DNA of 64,000 nt from CAYLXX01 sp964387955 (GTDB lineage Bacteria > Patescibacteriota > Microgenomatia > UBA1406 > GWC2-37-13), in assembly GCA_964387955.1 (NCBI GenBank), contig CAYLXX010000001.1:23132-87131 (forward strand), written 5' to 3'. The notes under the pieces were generated by a model, which ran no database searches, was not told the origin of the DNA, and saw only the letters and a list, made by a program, of their open reading frames with translations. Made by a program: the position numbers and the translations under genes. Shown one piece after another: positions 16,976-26,101 of the stretch (positions are counted from its first letter, which is position 1; each line of letters begins with the position of its first letter).

Positions 16976-17257
16976 ATGGCAACAGCAAGCACAGCATTAC
17001 CAGATGATAAGCAGAAACTTATGGACATGTTCGCCCAGAAAAAAGGCGATACAGGCTCACCTGAAGTTCAGGTAGCCCTTCTTACTCATAAAATCATGAA
17101 GCTCACTGGACATCTTGGTGAGAACAAAAAAGACAATCATTCACGCCGCGGTTTATTAAAAGTTATTGCCAAAAGGCGCCGCATCATCAACTATCTGCAG
17201 AAGCTTGACGAAAAACGTTACAAAGAACTTCTGGGTAAGTTGGACCTTAAAAAATAA
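16976..17257 (+). CDS. rpsO: 30S ribosomal protein S15
   Basis: 93 residues, close to the usual 89. The S15 core is clear: DTGSPEVQVALLTHKIMKLTGHLGENKKDNHSRRGLLKVIAKRRRIINYLQKLDEKRYKELL. S15 binds the 16S rRNA central domain early in 30S assembly. A short N-terminal extension (MATASTALPDD) precedes the conserved part. As in many bacteria it is followed by pnp, with a hairpin in the 110-bp spacer. Confidence 0.98.
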   Translation: MATASTALPDDKQKLMDMFAQKKGDTGSPEVQVALLTHKIMKLTGHLGENKKDNHSRRGLLKVIAKRRRIINYLQKLDEKRYKELLGKLDLKK

Positions 17258-17295
17258 TAATTTCGAGAGTTTGGAAATAGGTATATCTAGAGAGA

Positions 17296-17333
17296 TTAGA
17301 GAGTTATCCGTTATAACTAGCTGATTCCTCTAA
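17296..17333 (+). other. Hairpin in the rpsO-pnp spacer
   Basis: AGTTAT (17302-17307) pairs with ATAACT (17313-17318) around a 5-nt loop, and the flanking TTAGAG (17296-17301) pairs with CTCTAA (17328-17333) beyond a 9-nt bulge. There is no T-run, so it is not an intrinsic terminator. In enterobacteria the rpsO-pnp spacer hairpin is cut by RNase III and used in pnp autoregulation; a similar processing site is possible here. Confidence 0.45.
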
Positions 17334-17367
17334 ATAACCCCCGCCGACTCTCCTCAATACAAATAGT

Positions 17368-19449
17368 ATGAAAAAAACAGAGAAAACTCTTGATATCGAT
17401 GGATCGAAACTTACGTTACAATTTGGAAAATTAGCTCAACAGGCCACCACTTCATGTTTCGCTCGTATGGGTGATACCTGTGTTTTAGTCACTGTTACAG
17501 TGGGTAAAATGCGTGATGACCTAGATTATTTTCCACTTCAGGTTGAATACGCCGAGAAACTTTATGCAGGCGGACGTATCAAAGGTTCCCGCTGGGTTAA
17601 ACGCGAAGGCCGACCTTCAGATGAGGCGATTTTAACCGGTCGTTTGATCGATCGTGGTATTCGTCCATTATTTCCTAAAGATTATCGACGCGATGTCCAA
17701 ATTATCATCACATTGATGTCAGTTGATGGCGAGAATTCACCAGATATTTTGAGTGCCATTGCTGTATCAGCTGCCTTACATGTATCTCCGATCCCATGGG
17801 ACGGACCAATAAGCACAATTCGTGTTGGTCATGTGAAAACTGAAGAGAAGAACTCTTTTGTGATCAACCCTTCTGAGGAAGAAAATAAGTTCTCAGAGCT
17901 TGATCTTATTGTGACTTCATCCAAGGATAAAGTCATGATGATCGAGGCCGAAGCACTTGAATTTGATGAGCCAACAGCACTAGAAGCCATCAAATATGCC
18001 AAAGAAGCCAATGGCAAAATTATAGATTTCATGGAGTCACTGCGCAAAGAAATCGGTATGGACAAAGAGACTGTGCCAGCTCCTAAGATCGATGATAAAT
18101 TGAAGCAGATTCTTAAAAAAGACTTTGTCAAGCAATTGAATCAACTTATTGATCAAAAAGCCGAGAAGGAATTTGAAGATCGTGATGCACTCGATGCAGT
18201 CGTCAACGAAGTTCATGAACTTCATAAAGACACATATGACTCAAAAGTCATTATGCAAGCAATTGACTATATGACAAAGCAGATGATTCGTGAAAGAATC
18301 TTGAAGACTAAGAAAAGACTTGATGGCCGTGGACCAGAAGATATTCGTCCATTATCAGCTGAGGTCTCAATTTTACCTCGTACCCATGGATCAGCTATTT
18401 TCCAGAGAGGCGACACTCAAGTTCTCTCGATTGCCACACTTGGTGCTCCAAGACTTGAGCAAATGATCGAAGGACCAGAAGGTGAAGAGGCCAAGACCTA
18501 CATGCATCACTACTACATGCCTCCATATTCAGTCGGAGAAACAGGTAGAGTCGGTACACCATCTCGTCGTGAGATTGGCCACGGTGCTCTTGCTGAAAAG
18601 GCGATTGAGCCGGTTTTGCCATCAATCAAAGAATTTCCTTATGCTATCCGAGTTGTGTCTGAAGTATTATCCTCCAACGGATCAACTTCCATGGCTTCAA
18701 CTTGTGGATCAGCCTTAGCTCTGATGGATGCTGGAGTACCAATCAAGAAGCCTGTTGCAGGTATTGCTATGGGTATCATGTCCAACTCAGATGAGGATTA
18801 TCTTATCTTGACTGACATCATGGGAGTCGAAGACTTCTCTGGTGAAATGGACTTTAAAGTTGCCGGTACTAAAGACGGCATCACAGCCATTCAACTTGAT
18901 GTTAAAAACAAAGGTTTAACAGACAAAATGATCGCGGAAGTTCTTACCAAAGCCAAAGCTGCACGACTCAAGATCCTTGACGTTATGGTGGCTGCGTTGG
19001 ATAAGCCTCGTCAGCATGTGTCTAAGTTTGCACCTAAGGTTGTTGTGATTTCACCACCTCAAGATAAAATCGGTGAGATTATCGGCCCAGGGGGAAAGAA
19101 TATTCGTAATCTTATTGCTCGAACTGAAACCGACATCAATGTCGCCGATGATGGTAAGGTCACCATCAGCGGACTTGACCAAGACAAAGTTCAAGCTGCA
19201 GTTGATCACATCGAGAGCATCACTCGCGAACTTGAACCTGGAGAAGAATTCGAAGGTATAGTCAAAAAGATCATGCCTTTCGGGGCCTTCGTTGAAGTAT
19301 TACCAGGTAAGGAAGGTTTGGTCCACGTGTCACGTATGGGTAAAGGATTCGTCAAAGACCCCAATGACGTCGTGAAAGTCGGACAAACAGTCAAAGTCAA
19401 AGTCAACGAGATTGATAATCAAGGCCGAATCAATCTTGCGATGATTTGA
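17368..19449 (+). CDS. pnp: Polyribonucleotide nucleotidyltransferase (PNPase)
   Basis: 693 residues, the standard length. Two RNase PH-like domains (about 1-220 and 310-540) flank an all-helical linker; the second contains RLDGRGPEDIRPL, RGDTQ and STSMASTCGSALALMDAGVPI. A KH domain with IGEIIGPGGKNIRNLI (about 570) and an S1 domain (GEEFEGIVKKIMPFGAFVEVL, about 630 on) follow. The enzyme degrades RNA 3' to 5' using phosphate and acts in mRNA turnover. The S1 domain ends abruptly at INLAMI, a few residues shorter than usual. Stop codon TGA, evidence for the standard code. Confidence 0.98.
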   Translation: MKKTEKTLDIDGSKLTLQFGKLAQQATTSCFARMGDTCVLVTVTVGKMRDDLDYFPLQVEYAEKLYAGGRIKGSRWVKREGRPSDEAILTGRLIDRGIRPLFPKDYRRDVQIIITLMSVDGENSPDILSAIAVSAALHVSPIPWDGPISTIRVGHVKTEEKNSFVINPSEEENKFSELDLIVTSSKDKVMMIEAEALEFDEPTALEAIKYAKEANGKIIDFMESLRKEIGMDKETVPAPKIDDKLKQILKKDFVKQLNQLIDQKAEKEFEDRDALDAVVNEVHELHKDTYDSKVIMQAIDYMTKQMIRERILKTKKRLDGRGPEDIRPLSAEVSILPRTHGSAIFQRGDTQVLSIATLGAPRLEQMIEGPEGEEAKTYMHHYYMPPYSVGETGRVGTPSRREIGHGALAEKAIEPVLPSIKEFPYAIRVVSEVLSSNGSTSMASTCGSALALMDAGVPIKKPVAGIAMGIMSNSDEDYLILTDIMGVEDFSGEMDFKVAGTKDGITAIQLDVKNKGLTDKMIAEVLTKAKAARLKILDVMVAALDKPRQHVSKFAPKVVVISPPQDKIGEIIGPGGKNIRNLIARTETDINVADDGKVTISGLDQDKVQAAVDHIESITRELEPGEEFEGIVKKIMPFGAFVEVLPGKEGLVHVSRMGKGFVKDPNDVVKVGQTVKVKVNEIDNQGRINLAMI

Positions 19450-19474
19450 TTTTAGTGTTTTCTCCCTATACAAT
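19446..19474 (+). promoter_or_regulatory. ftsK promoter
   Basis: TTGATT (19446-19451, overlapping the pnp stop), 17-bp spacer, TACAAT (19469-19474), ending 8 nt before ATG 19483. Predicted 5' UTR about 2 nt. Confidence 0.7.
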
Positions 19475-19482
19475 GATTTGAT

Positions 19483-21600
19483 ATGGGCAGAAGAAAGAAG
19501 GGATTACTACGTCTTCCTTTTTTAACAATCAACAGAAACACGATCTTTAATATCTTTGGCTTTGCACTTATAGCCATAGGTATCATTACTGGTCTGTCTT
19601 TTTTGCAGTTATTCTCCAATTCTGAGCAAGGCGCGATGCTCAACCAAATCAATCAAGAACTTGTCGGCCGTTTTGGTGGCTTTGCTCTGTTTGTGCCTTT
19701 CCTCATAATCTTCGTTGCTGGACATTTTTTTAATACTAAAAAACTTAAATTCATCAAGCTCAATCTGACGATTGGTACTGCGCTAATTTTTGTCAGTATG
19801 TTGGGATTTTTCAGAGCGGGAGCTTGGGGAAAAATGATTTACGAGAGTTTGGTGAGCGATTTTTCACTTTTAGGAGCGATCATTATATTGAGTATTACTT
19901 TTATAATCGGACTGATTTTGTTTCTTGATACCTCAGTCGATGTTTTCGCGCTTTTTATCTGGAATATGGTCAAGCCGGCGTTTGGAGGCAGTAAAAATAG
20001 TAAAGAAAAGGATAAAAAAGTGGAAAAAGAAGACAAAGGCCGCTTTATTTTTGATGAGGGTAAAAAAGACAAAAAATCACCTGGTCCGACTACACCTGTG
20101 CCTATTGCTGCGACTGCCAATGCTACTCAAGCGCCAAAGGGTATGGAATTTAAATCAATTACTGCTAGTAAAATGACGACCTGGATTTATCCGCCGCTTA
20201 ATTTACTTCAGGAAGTAGCGCAAAAAGAGGCGATGCGCGGAGATGTGCAAAAAAACGCCGATACTATCGAAAAAACATTGGACAGCTTCGGTATACGCGC
20301 CCGAGTGTCTGAGGTGAATAAAGGACCGACAGTGACTCAATATGCATTGGCAATCACCATGGGTACGAAGTTGTCCAAGATTACTGCCCTTGGAAACGAT
20401 CTAGCTCTTGCTCTTGCGGCGCCGACTGGACAAGTACGTATAGAGGCGCCGATTCCTGGCCGCTCGCTTGTGGGAGTCGAAATTCCAAACATAAAATCTG
20501 AAATTGTGACGCAAAAACGTCTATTATCTTCGCCTATCTTCACACAAAATCCAGATCCGCTTCTTATTCCGTTGGGACTTGATGTATCGGGTGAGCCACA
20601 AGCTGCGTCTATCCAAAAGATGCCTCATGTTCTCATCGCCGGTACCACTGGTTCAGGTAAGTCTGTACTTCTCAATGCCTGGATAACCACGTTCTTATTC
20701 CGTACCAAACCTGATGAAGTGCGCTTAATTCTTGTTGATCCAAAACGTGTTGAACTCACTCAATATAACGGCATGCCCCATCTTTTAACTGACGTTATAG
20801 TCGAGCCGGAAAAAATTATTTCCGCTTTACGTTGGGTAGTAGCTGAAATGGAGAACCGCTACAAGGAATTCTCCAAAGCGGGAGTACGTAATATAGAGGG
20901 CTTTAATGAGATAGATGGAGTTGAAAAAAAACCTTTTATTGTTTTCGTCATCGATGAGTTGGCAGATTTAATGATCTTTGCCCCGGGAGATGCAGAAGAA
21001 CTAATTACCCGTATTGCTCAAATGGCTCGTGCGACAGGCATACATCTTATTCTGGCTACTCAAAGACCATCGGTTGATGTTATTACTGGTCTCATGAAGG
21101 CTAACATTCCGACACGTATTGCTTTTAATGTGTCATCCATGATTGATTCACGCGTTATTATCGATATGCCAGGAGCTGAAAAATTATTAGGTAAAGGAGA
21201 TATGTTATATCTACCGCCTGATCAGGCCAAACCCCGACGTATTCAAGGCCCGTTCATAACAGAACATGAGGTAAATGATCTGGTGAAATTCCTTAAATCA
21301 CAAGTGCCTGAGGTTCATTACACTGAAGAAATTACTCAACAAGCAACTGGATCGATGGGAACATTGATCGGTACACAATCTGCCGGTGGCAGTACTGACC
21401 CATTATTTAACCAAGCAATTGACGTGATATCACAGTTTGATAAAGCATCAGCCTCACTTCTGCAAAGAAGACTTAAAGTAGGCTATGCACGTGCTGCGCG
21501 GCTTCTTGATGAACTCGAGGCTGCTGGTTACGTCAGCCCTGCAGAAGGCTCGAAGCCGCGCGAGGTTATTAAGCGCATGTCTGCCGAAGATAAGGGTTGA
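19483..21600 (+). CDS. ftsK: DNA translocase FtsK/SpoIIIE
   Basis: 705 residues. Four membrane helices in the N-terminal 150 residues, then a short charged and proline-rich linker, then the motor: an alpha/beta part (YPPLNLLQEVAQKEAM, RVSEVNKGPTVTQYAL), Walker A GTTGSGKSV (about 386-394), Walker B FVIDELADLM (about 487), and LILATQRPSVDVITGLMKANIPTRIAF. A C-terminal winged-helix gamma domain (ASLLQRRLKVGYARAARLLDELE) would read KOPS-type DNA signals. FtsK pumps chromosomal DNA through the closing septum and supports dimer resolution. The linker is much shorter than in E. coli. Ends in TGA. Confidence 0.97.
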   Translation: MGRRKKGLLRLPFLTINRNTIFNIFGFALIAIGIITGLSFLQLFSNSEQGAMLNQINQELVGRFGGFALFVPFLIIFVAGHFFNTKKLKFIKLNLTIGTALIFVSMLGFFRAGAWGKMIYESLVSDFSLLGAIIILSITFIIGLILFLDTSVDVFALFIWNMVKPAFGGSKNSKEKDKKVEKEDKGRFIFDEGKKDKKSPGPTTPVPIAATANATQAPKGMEFKSITASKMTTWIYPPLNLLQEVAQKEAMRGDVQKNADTIEKTLDSFGIRARVSEVNKGPTVTQYALAITMGTKLSKITALGNDLALALAAPTGQVRIEAPIPGRSLVGVEIPNIKSEIVTQKRLLSSPIFTQNPDPLLIPLGLDVSGEPQAASIQKMPHVLIAGTTGSGKSVLLNAWITTFLFRTKPDEVRLILVDPKRVELTQYNGMPHLLTDVIVEPEKIISALRWVVAEMENRYKEFSKAGVRNIEGFNEIDGVEKKPFIVFVIDELADLMIFAPGDAEELITRIAQMARATGIHLILATQRPSVDVITGLMKANIPTRIAFNVSSMIDSRVIIDMPGAEKLLGKGDMLYLPPDQAKPRRIQGPFITEHEVNDLVKFLKSQVPEVHYTEEITQQATGSMGTLIGTQSAGGSTDPLFNQAIDVISQFDKASASLLQRRLKVGYARAARLLDELEAAGYVSPAEGSKPREVIKRMSAEDKG

Positions 21601-21622
21601 CATATGAAAATTTTTTCCCTAC

Positions 21623-21628
21623 TATAAT
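21623..21628 (+). promoter_or_regulatory. -10 element for the 58-residue membrane protein
   Basis: TATAAT ending 8 nt before ATG 21637. A TTGACA overlaps the ftsK TGA stop (21597-21602), but the 20-bp spacing is too long for a standard promoter. Confidence 0.5.
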
Positions 21629-21636
21629 CTCAAGTT

Positions 21637-21813
21637 ATGATTATTCAAGATCAAGAAGTTTCGCTGACACGAGTCTTTATCATTGTTGGAGTCATTTTGT
21701 TTATCTCATCTGTTATTTATACGACTCTTCTTATAGGGAAGTTAGTAGCCCTCAAAAGAATCAATAAAAGTAGCTACGCTGCCCCGCATATGGTCATTCC
21801 TCCCACTCATTAA
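21637..21813 (+). CDS. Small single-span membrane protein (58 aa), unknown
   Basis: 58 residues beginning MIIQDQEVSLTRVFIIVGV. One membrane helix (about 13-37) is followed by a basic segment (KLVALKRINKSS) and a short proline-containing tail ending PPTH. The positive charges after the helix suggest an N-out, C-in topology. A TATAAT 8 nt upstream supports expression as a separate gene. No family recognised; it lies between ftsK and a second small membrane protein. Confidence 0.6.
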   Translation: MIIQDQEVSLTRVFIIVGVILFISSVIYTTLLIGKLVALKRINKSSYAAPHMVIPPTH

Positions 21814-21876
21814 TTTCTTACTCATCTCTTATTTGTTTCTATCTCAGCTATTATATTGTCCATCCATACTATACCT

Positions 21877-22200
21877 ATGGATGCAGCACTTTGGTTAGGT
21901 TTAGGACTTATTGCAGGCGGAATTGTATCATTATTCTATGATGATTCTCTTCTGGCTACAGCGAGAAATATTGTATTTGGAGCAGTTGGATCGATAGTAG
22001 GAGGCGGCTTAATAACTACCTGGGATCATGGGCGTTTACCTACTTTGGACTTTTATTTTTACAGCATAATATTCACGTTCATGGTATCTTTGGCCATGAT
22101 AAGTGCCATCAGAGCTCGAGTGGTTATCATGCGTCAGGATTTTACACCGCTTAAAAAAGAGCTTATAGATGAAGAGTCAGATACATTAATCACTACTTAA
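21877..22200 (+). CDS. Small membrane protein, possibly GlsB/YeaQ-like
   Basis: 107 residues with three hydrophobic segments (about 4-20, 28-50, 58-78) and an acidic tail. The glycine pattern LGLIAGGIV ... NIVFGAVGSIVGGGLI resembles the transglycosylase-associated (GlsB/YeaQ/YmgE) family, whose function is not well defined; this match is tentative. ATG 21877 is preferred to the TTG at 21856; a TATATT at 21852-21857 lies 19 nt upstream of the ATG. The last 8 bases overlap the end of the convergent mltG. Confidence 0.55.
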   Translation: MDAALWLGLGLIAGGIVSLFYDDSLLATARNIVFGAVGSIVGGGLITTWDHGRLPTLDFYFYSIIFTFMVSLAMISAIRARVVIMRQDFTPLKKELIDEESDTLITT

Positions 22201-23164
22201 GATATTTTTTAATATTAGCTTCGTGTTCTGCCGAAGTACGCGCATAATGAATTCTTCCTTGAGAATCTGTGATATAAAAAAGGTAGGGAGTATTGGCATC
22301 GGCATCCACTACTGCATCAATTGAAGCTAATCCTGGGTTACAAATTGGACCAGGCGGCAATCCAGTATTGATGTATGTATTGTAAGGGGATTTTATTTTT
22401 AGATCATCGAGGCTAAGATCTTTTTTCCACCACGATTTTTCATCAGGCTGGTATCCTAGAGCATATTGGACCGTAGCATCAATTTGGAGCGGCATATCCT
22501 CTTTTAATCTTCTCAAAAGGATACTAGCAATTTGCTGTTTTACTACTGGAGTTCGTGCCTCTCGCTCGACAAGCGAGGCTAAGGTTATGACTTCTTGCTT
22601 AGTGAATCCGAGTTTTTTGGCTTTTACTTCATGTTGCGCATCGTACTTGGTATCAAAATTATTATTCATGATGCTAATAATTGATTCAGCAGTGGCCAGT
22701 CGCGGTATAAGATATGTATCTGGGAATAAATACCCCTCATCTGACTTGCTGATAAATTCTGACTCGGGTATTTCGAAATTTTGCGATATAACTTGGGCAA
22801 CTTCTTCTTTGCGTAATCCCTCAACAATTGTCACCCAGATATCTACTGTACCATGTGTTAATGCATTGGCAACTTCATAGGCACTCATGGCTGGTGAAAG
22901 TCTAAAGTCTCCTGCTTGAATTTTTTTTTCAATGCTCAATTCCTTCACAACTAGATAAAAAACCACGCGATTTCTGATAAATCCTTCATTATGCAAGTTG
23001 CGAGCAATGGTAGTTAAGCCATCGCCTTTGTTAATGACAAAAATTTTGGCCGATTTTGATGTCGCATCAGGTGGCAATGTCCCTTCTTTATAAATTAAAA
23101 AGCCACCAATGGCAACAATTATGATAAAGATAATGAGAATCAATAATCTTTTGCTGCTTTTCAT
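22193..23164 (-). CDS. mltG: Endolytic peptidoglycan transglycosylase MltG (YceG-like)
   Basis: 323 residues: an N-terminal membrane anchor (about 7-25), a LysM-like segment (FVINKGDGLTTIARNLHNEGFI), and the YceG domain with the catalytic glutamate in LASLVEREAR (about 200), LQIDATVQYALGYQ, and SPYNTYINTGLPPGPICNPGLASIDAV. MltG cleaves nascent glycan strands near the membrane and so sets strand length. ATG 23164 lies 1 base after the stop of the phosphorylase gene; an upstream ATG (23179) would overlap it by 14 bp. Transcribed with murJ and the phosphorylase. Confidence 0.93.
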   Translation of the reverse strand: MKSSKRLLILIIFIIIVAIGGFLIYKEGTLPPDATSKSAKIFVINKGDGLTTIARNLHNEGFIRNRVVFYLVVKELSIEKKIQAGDFRLSPAMSAYEVANALTHGTVDIWVTIVEGLRKEEVAQVISQNFEIPESEFISKSDEGYLFPDTYLIPRLATAESIISIMNNNFDTKYDAQHEVKAKKLGFTKQEVITLASLVEREARTPVVKQQIASILLRRLKEDMPLQIDATVQYALGYQPDEKSWWKKDLSLDDLKIKSPYNTYINTGLPPGPICNPGLASIDAVVDADANTPYLFYITDSQGRIHYARTSAEHEANIKKYLK

Positions 23165-23165
23165 A

Positions 23166-24428
23166 TTACTCGATGTCATATATTGGGAAATTTTCGAGAG
23201 TTATCTCGGCTTCTTTAATACGATAATGATCTTTGGCATGTAATTGCATAATCGGCTCGTTTTTGGATATTTTTTCATCGAGCCGTTTATGAAGAAGTAT
23301 ACCCGCATACTTATCAGCGGGAGCTCCCAAAAGTTTAGCTACAGTATTGAGGTTATAATTATCGATAGCTTTTATTTTACCAGACTTTTTTGCTTTCACT
23401 TCCCGGATCATAGCGCGAGTTTTTAATGTTGTTGATGAAATTTCGGGTGATCCGCCTTGTGCTTTCACTATTTCTCTAAATTTTTTCAGTGCTCGTCCAT
23501 CGGCGAGAATTCGGCGCGCTTCGTCCTCGCCGTTTTTCTTCTGATGACTATCTTCATAGCAAATATCCAACAATTTACCGGCCAGTCTGAGAGCTTTTGC
23601 TTCAAGCCGCAGAGGCCGATCTTTTGTTTGTTCAAGTACACTAAGTACGTCGCGGGCCTCAAGATATGGACCGACACCAGAGCCGGCAGGCTCCAAAGTT
23701 TCGTTGATATCGACAATAACTCTCATGCCAAAATGTTGCCCAATGGCCTTAAATTTTTTGGCGACTTTCTCGGCCATCTCAAAGTGGTGAATTTTCATAG
23801 TTTTACCAACAGGAATATCAAGCACCAGATGATTGGTGGAAACAGCCACTTTTTTGGCCATGATCGAAACAATAATTTTATCAAATGATTCAAACATGAG
23901 AGGTGCTTCGACACGAATAATAATATCATCGGCAGGAGCCAGACCCAAGTGACCGTTCCAGACGATACAGCCGCCCACATCATCGATCATTTTATAGATT
24001 TGTTTCGGCGTAAAATTGACATTGGCGACAAGCTCCATCACATCGGCCGTGCCTGCCGGAGTCGTAATTGCTCGAGAAGATGTTTTGGGGATAGTAAAAC
24101 CGGCCGCCGCAATAATAGGCACAATAATCATTGTTGTACGAGTACCCGCAACGCCGCCGGTTGAATGTTTATCTGCGACAACGCCTTTGAATTTGAGTTT
24201 AGTGCCGGTTTCCACCATGGCTTTGGTGAAATAGAAAAGTTCTTTACTGCTATAGCCCTCTTTGAATGATGAAGCGACAAAATAAGTAGTCAGCACATCG
24301 CTTAGTTTCTGATGCGTGATTTCATCCATAAGAGCATAAATTTCTTTGTACGTCAATTCCTTGCCCAACAATTTTTTTTGGATAGATTTTATTGCCTCCA
24401 AATGTTTTGATCCCTCAGCATCATTCAT
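23166..24428 (-). CDS. Thymidine/AMP phosphorylase family protein (archaeal type)
   Basis: 420 residues of the pyrimidine nucleoside phosphorylase superfamily: helical N-terminal domain (KELTYKEIYALMDEI), phosphate-binding DKHSTGGVAGTRTTM (about 86-100), IPKTSSRAITTPAGTADVMELVANV, and a C-terminal alpha/beta domain (SGKIKAIDNYNLNTVAKLLGAP). GGVAG..TT and KTSSRAITTPAGTADVME match the archaeal thymidine phosphorylase/AMP phosphorylase branch rather than bacterial DeoA (which has KHSTGGVGD and SGRGLGHTGGT). AMP phosphorylases are near 500 residues with an extra N-terminal domain, missing here. It releases a base and ribose 1-phosphate (or ribose 1,5-bisphosphate from AMP). No RuBisCO or R15P isomerase is in the window. 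Located between murJ and mltG. Confidence 0.85.
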   Translation of the reverse strand: MNDAEGSKHLEAIKSIQKKLLGKELTYKEIYALMDEITHQKLSDVLTTYFVASSFKEGYSSKELFYFTKAMVETGTKLKFKGVVADKHSTGGVAGTRTTMIIVPIIAAAGFTIPKTSSRAITTPAGTADVMELVANVNFTPKQIYKMIDDVGGCIVWNGHLGLAPADDIIIRVEAPLMFESFDKIIVSIMAKKVAVSTNHLVLDIPVGKTMKIHHFEMAEKVAKKFKAIGQHFGMRVIVDINETLEPAGSGVGPYLEARDVLSVLEQTKDRPLRLEAKALRLAGKLLDICYEDSHQKKNGEDEARRILADGRALKKFREIVKAQGGSPEISSTTLKTRAMIREVKAKKSGKIKAIDNYNLNTVAKLLGAPADKYAGILLHKRLDEKISKNEPIMQLHAKDHYRIKEAEITLENFPIYDIE

Positions 24429-24433
24429 ATTTT

Positions 24434-26059
24434 TTAGGTATTTGTGTAAACTTCAAAAATTCTCTTCTGATAATATTTAACTTTACTAAAAATTTTAGCC
24501 AAAAAGGCGATTTCGCTTATATTGAAGACCCAGGATAAAAATAAATACAGTCCAAAATAAACTACCGAAATGATAAGTAGTAGAAGAAATACATTAATTG
24601 TTCGAGTCGTATCAAGTATCAATCCATCCAGCAGCCGCTCCAAGTAATACGCAAAGATACAAGAAATCATAGTTATCAGGGCCATTTTGGTAGTTTGTTT
24701 AAGAAGTAGGTAAATGCTGAACCCTTTAATACGTTTATAAAGCAGTCCAAGAAGCAATATAACTTGCAGTGTCATCGATACCGAAAATGATAGGGCTAGT
24801 GACCAGACAGGTAACTTTAACACGACCACAAAATACAAACTTAACAATGCGTTGACTGTGATGGAGATAACGCTGATATAAAATGGGGTTTTGCTGTCAA
24901 ATAACGCGTAAAAACAACGAGTTATAAAATAATACACCGAGTGAAATGGTATCGACAATGCAAAAAAAGATAACGTCACTGCAGTTTGAACCGTAGCATT
25001 CCAATCGAATTTATCACCTCCGAAGAAAAAACGCACAATCGGAGTACGTGCAAAAATGAGAATTCCCATGATCGGAATCGTGAAGAAAAATAAATTCAAG
25101 ATAGATTTCACAATAATTTCTCTAAATTCATCCAGCTTTTTTTCCTGAAATAGCTCGGTCAAATAAGGCAGAGACGCTTGGCCAAACGCTATTCCAAGTA
25201 CCGACACAGGCAGTAGTTGTAAATGTTGCGCAAGGTAAAATACGGTGTAAGCTCCTGAACCAATTAAAGTAGTTAAGGTAAGATCGATGGTGGCTTCGAT
25301 TTGGGCCACGATTACAGTCACAACTCGAGGGATTGCAACTCTAAAAAAATCTATAACGACATTAAAATTAATAACAAAAAACTTGTAATCAAGATTGGCC
25401 ACGGTAAGAACCGGCAGTTGAATAGCAAAAAAAACAAATGCGCCAATTACCACTCCCAGAACAGGCGCAAGTAAATACAAAGATTTGGCGAAAAAAAGTG
25501 TCACCACTATAATGGCCACGTTATAGAGAATTGGAGCGAGTGAGGGAATCAGAAATACTTTACGCGCTTGGCTGATTCCCGATAAAAATGTGCCAAATAT
25601 AAAAAAAGGTAACTGGCCAATAAGTAATATTTGTGAATAAAAAACCACTTGATCAATTTTTTCCTTGGAGAAACCAGGAGTTATCAATGTCATAATTTGA
25701 GGCATTAGGAATGTTAGTAGAACGATTGAAGCAAACAGAAGCGACATAATGACATTCATAATCGAGGAAATATTAATGCTTTGTTGTTCTTTGTCTTTCT
25801 GGTAGCGAATATAAAACGGTATAAGTGAAGTGGTGAGAGCGCCAGTAATCAAGATCTCAAAAATGAGATCCGGTATCCTAAAAGCAGCAAAAAAAATATC
25901 GAGCTGTTCCTTATTGAAATAACCGGCAAATATCCTATAGCGTGCAAAGCCAAACAAGCGCGAGATGACGACCATGGCCGAAATGATGAGTGTTGAGGAT
26001 AATAAACTCGTCTGTTGAGAAAAGAGTATTTGACGCGTTCTTCTGAAAAAGTGCAGCAT
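24434..26059 (-). CDS. murJ: Lipid II flippase MurJ (MviN)
   Basis: 541 residues with about 14 membrane helices of the MOP exporter superfamily. N-terminal motifs ISRLFGFARYRIFAGYF and FFAAFRIPDLIFEILITGALTTSLIPFYIRY are typical of MurJ, as are FGQASLPYLTEL and FYALFDSKTPFYISV. It moves lipid II from the inner to the outer face of the membrane for use by RodA/FtsW and PBPs. It heads the unit murJ-phosphorylase-mltG, divergent from the mraZ cluster, so flipping, polymerisation and strand-release genes sit around one intergenic space. Confidence 0.95.
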   Translation of the reverse strand: MLHFFRRTRQILFSQQTSLLSSTLIISAMVVISRLFGFARYRIFAGYFNKEQLDIFFAAFRIPDLIFEILITGALTTSLIPFYIRYQKDKEQQSINISSIMNVIMSLLFASIVLLTFLMPQIMTLITPGFSKEKIDQVVFYSQILLIGQLPFFIFGTFLSGISQARKVFLIPSLAPILYNVAIIVVTLFFAKSLYLLAPVLGVVIGAFVFFAIQLPVLTVANLDYKFFVINFNVVIDFFRVAIPRVVTVIVAQIEATIDLTLTTLIGSGAYTVFYLAQHLQLLPVSVLGIAFGQASLPYLTELFQEKKLDEFREIIVKSILNLFFFTIPIMGILIFARTPIVRFFFGGDKFDWNATVQTAVTLSFFALSIPFHSVYYFITRCFYALFDSKTPFYISVISITVNALLSLYFVVVLKLPVWSLALSFSVSMTLQVILLLGLLYKRIKGFSIYLLLKQTTKMALITMISCIFAYYLERLLDGLILDTTRTINVFLLLLIISVVYFGLYLFLSWVFNISEIAFLAKIFSKVKYYQKRIFEVYTNT

Positions 26060-26070
26060 ATTACCAGATA

Positions 26071-26076
26071 ATTATA
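26071..26076 (-). promoter_or_regulatory. murJ -10 element
   Basis: Minus-strand TATAAT ending 11 nt before ATG 26059. The divergent mraZ -35 begins 25 bp away at 26102, so the two promoters share a 79-bp space. Confidence 0.6.
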
Positions 26077-26101
26077 CCCTAATATTACAGTTTTTTTCTC
26101 C

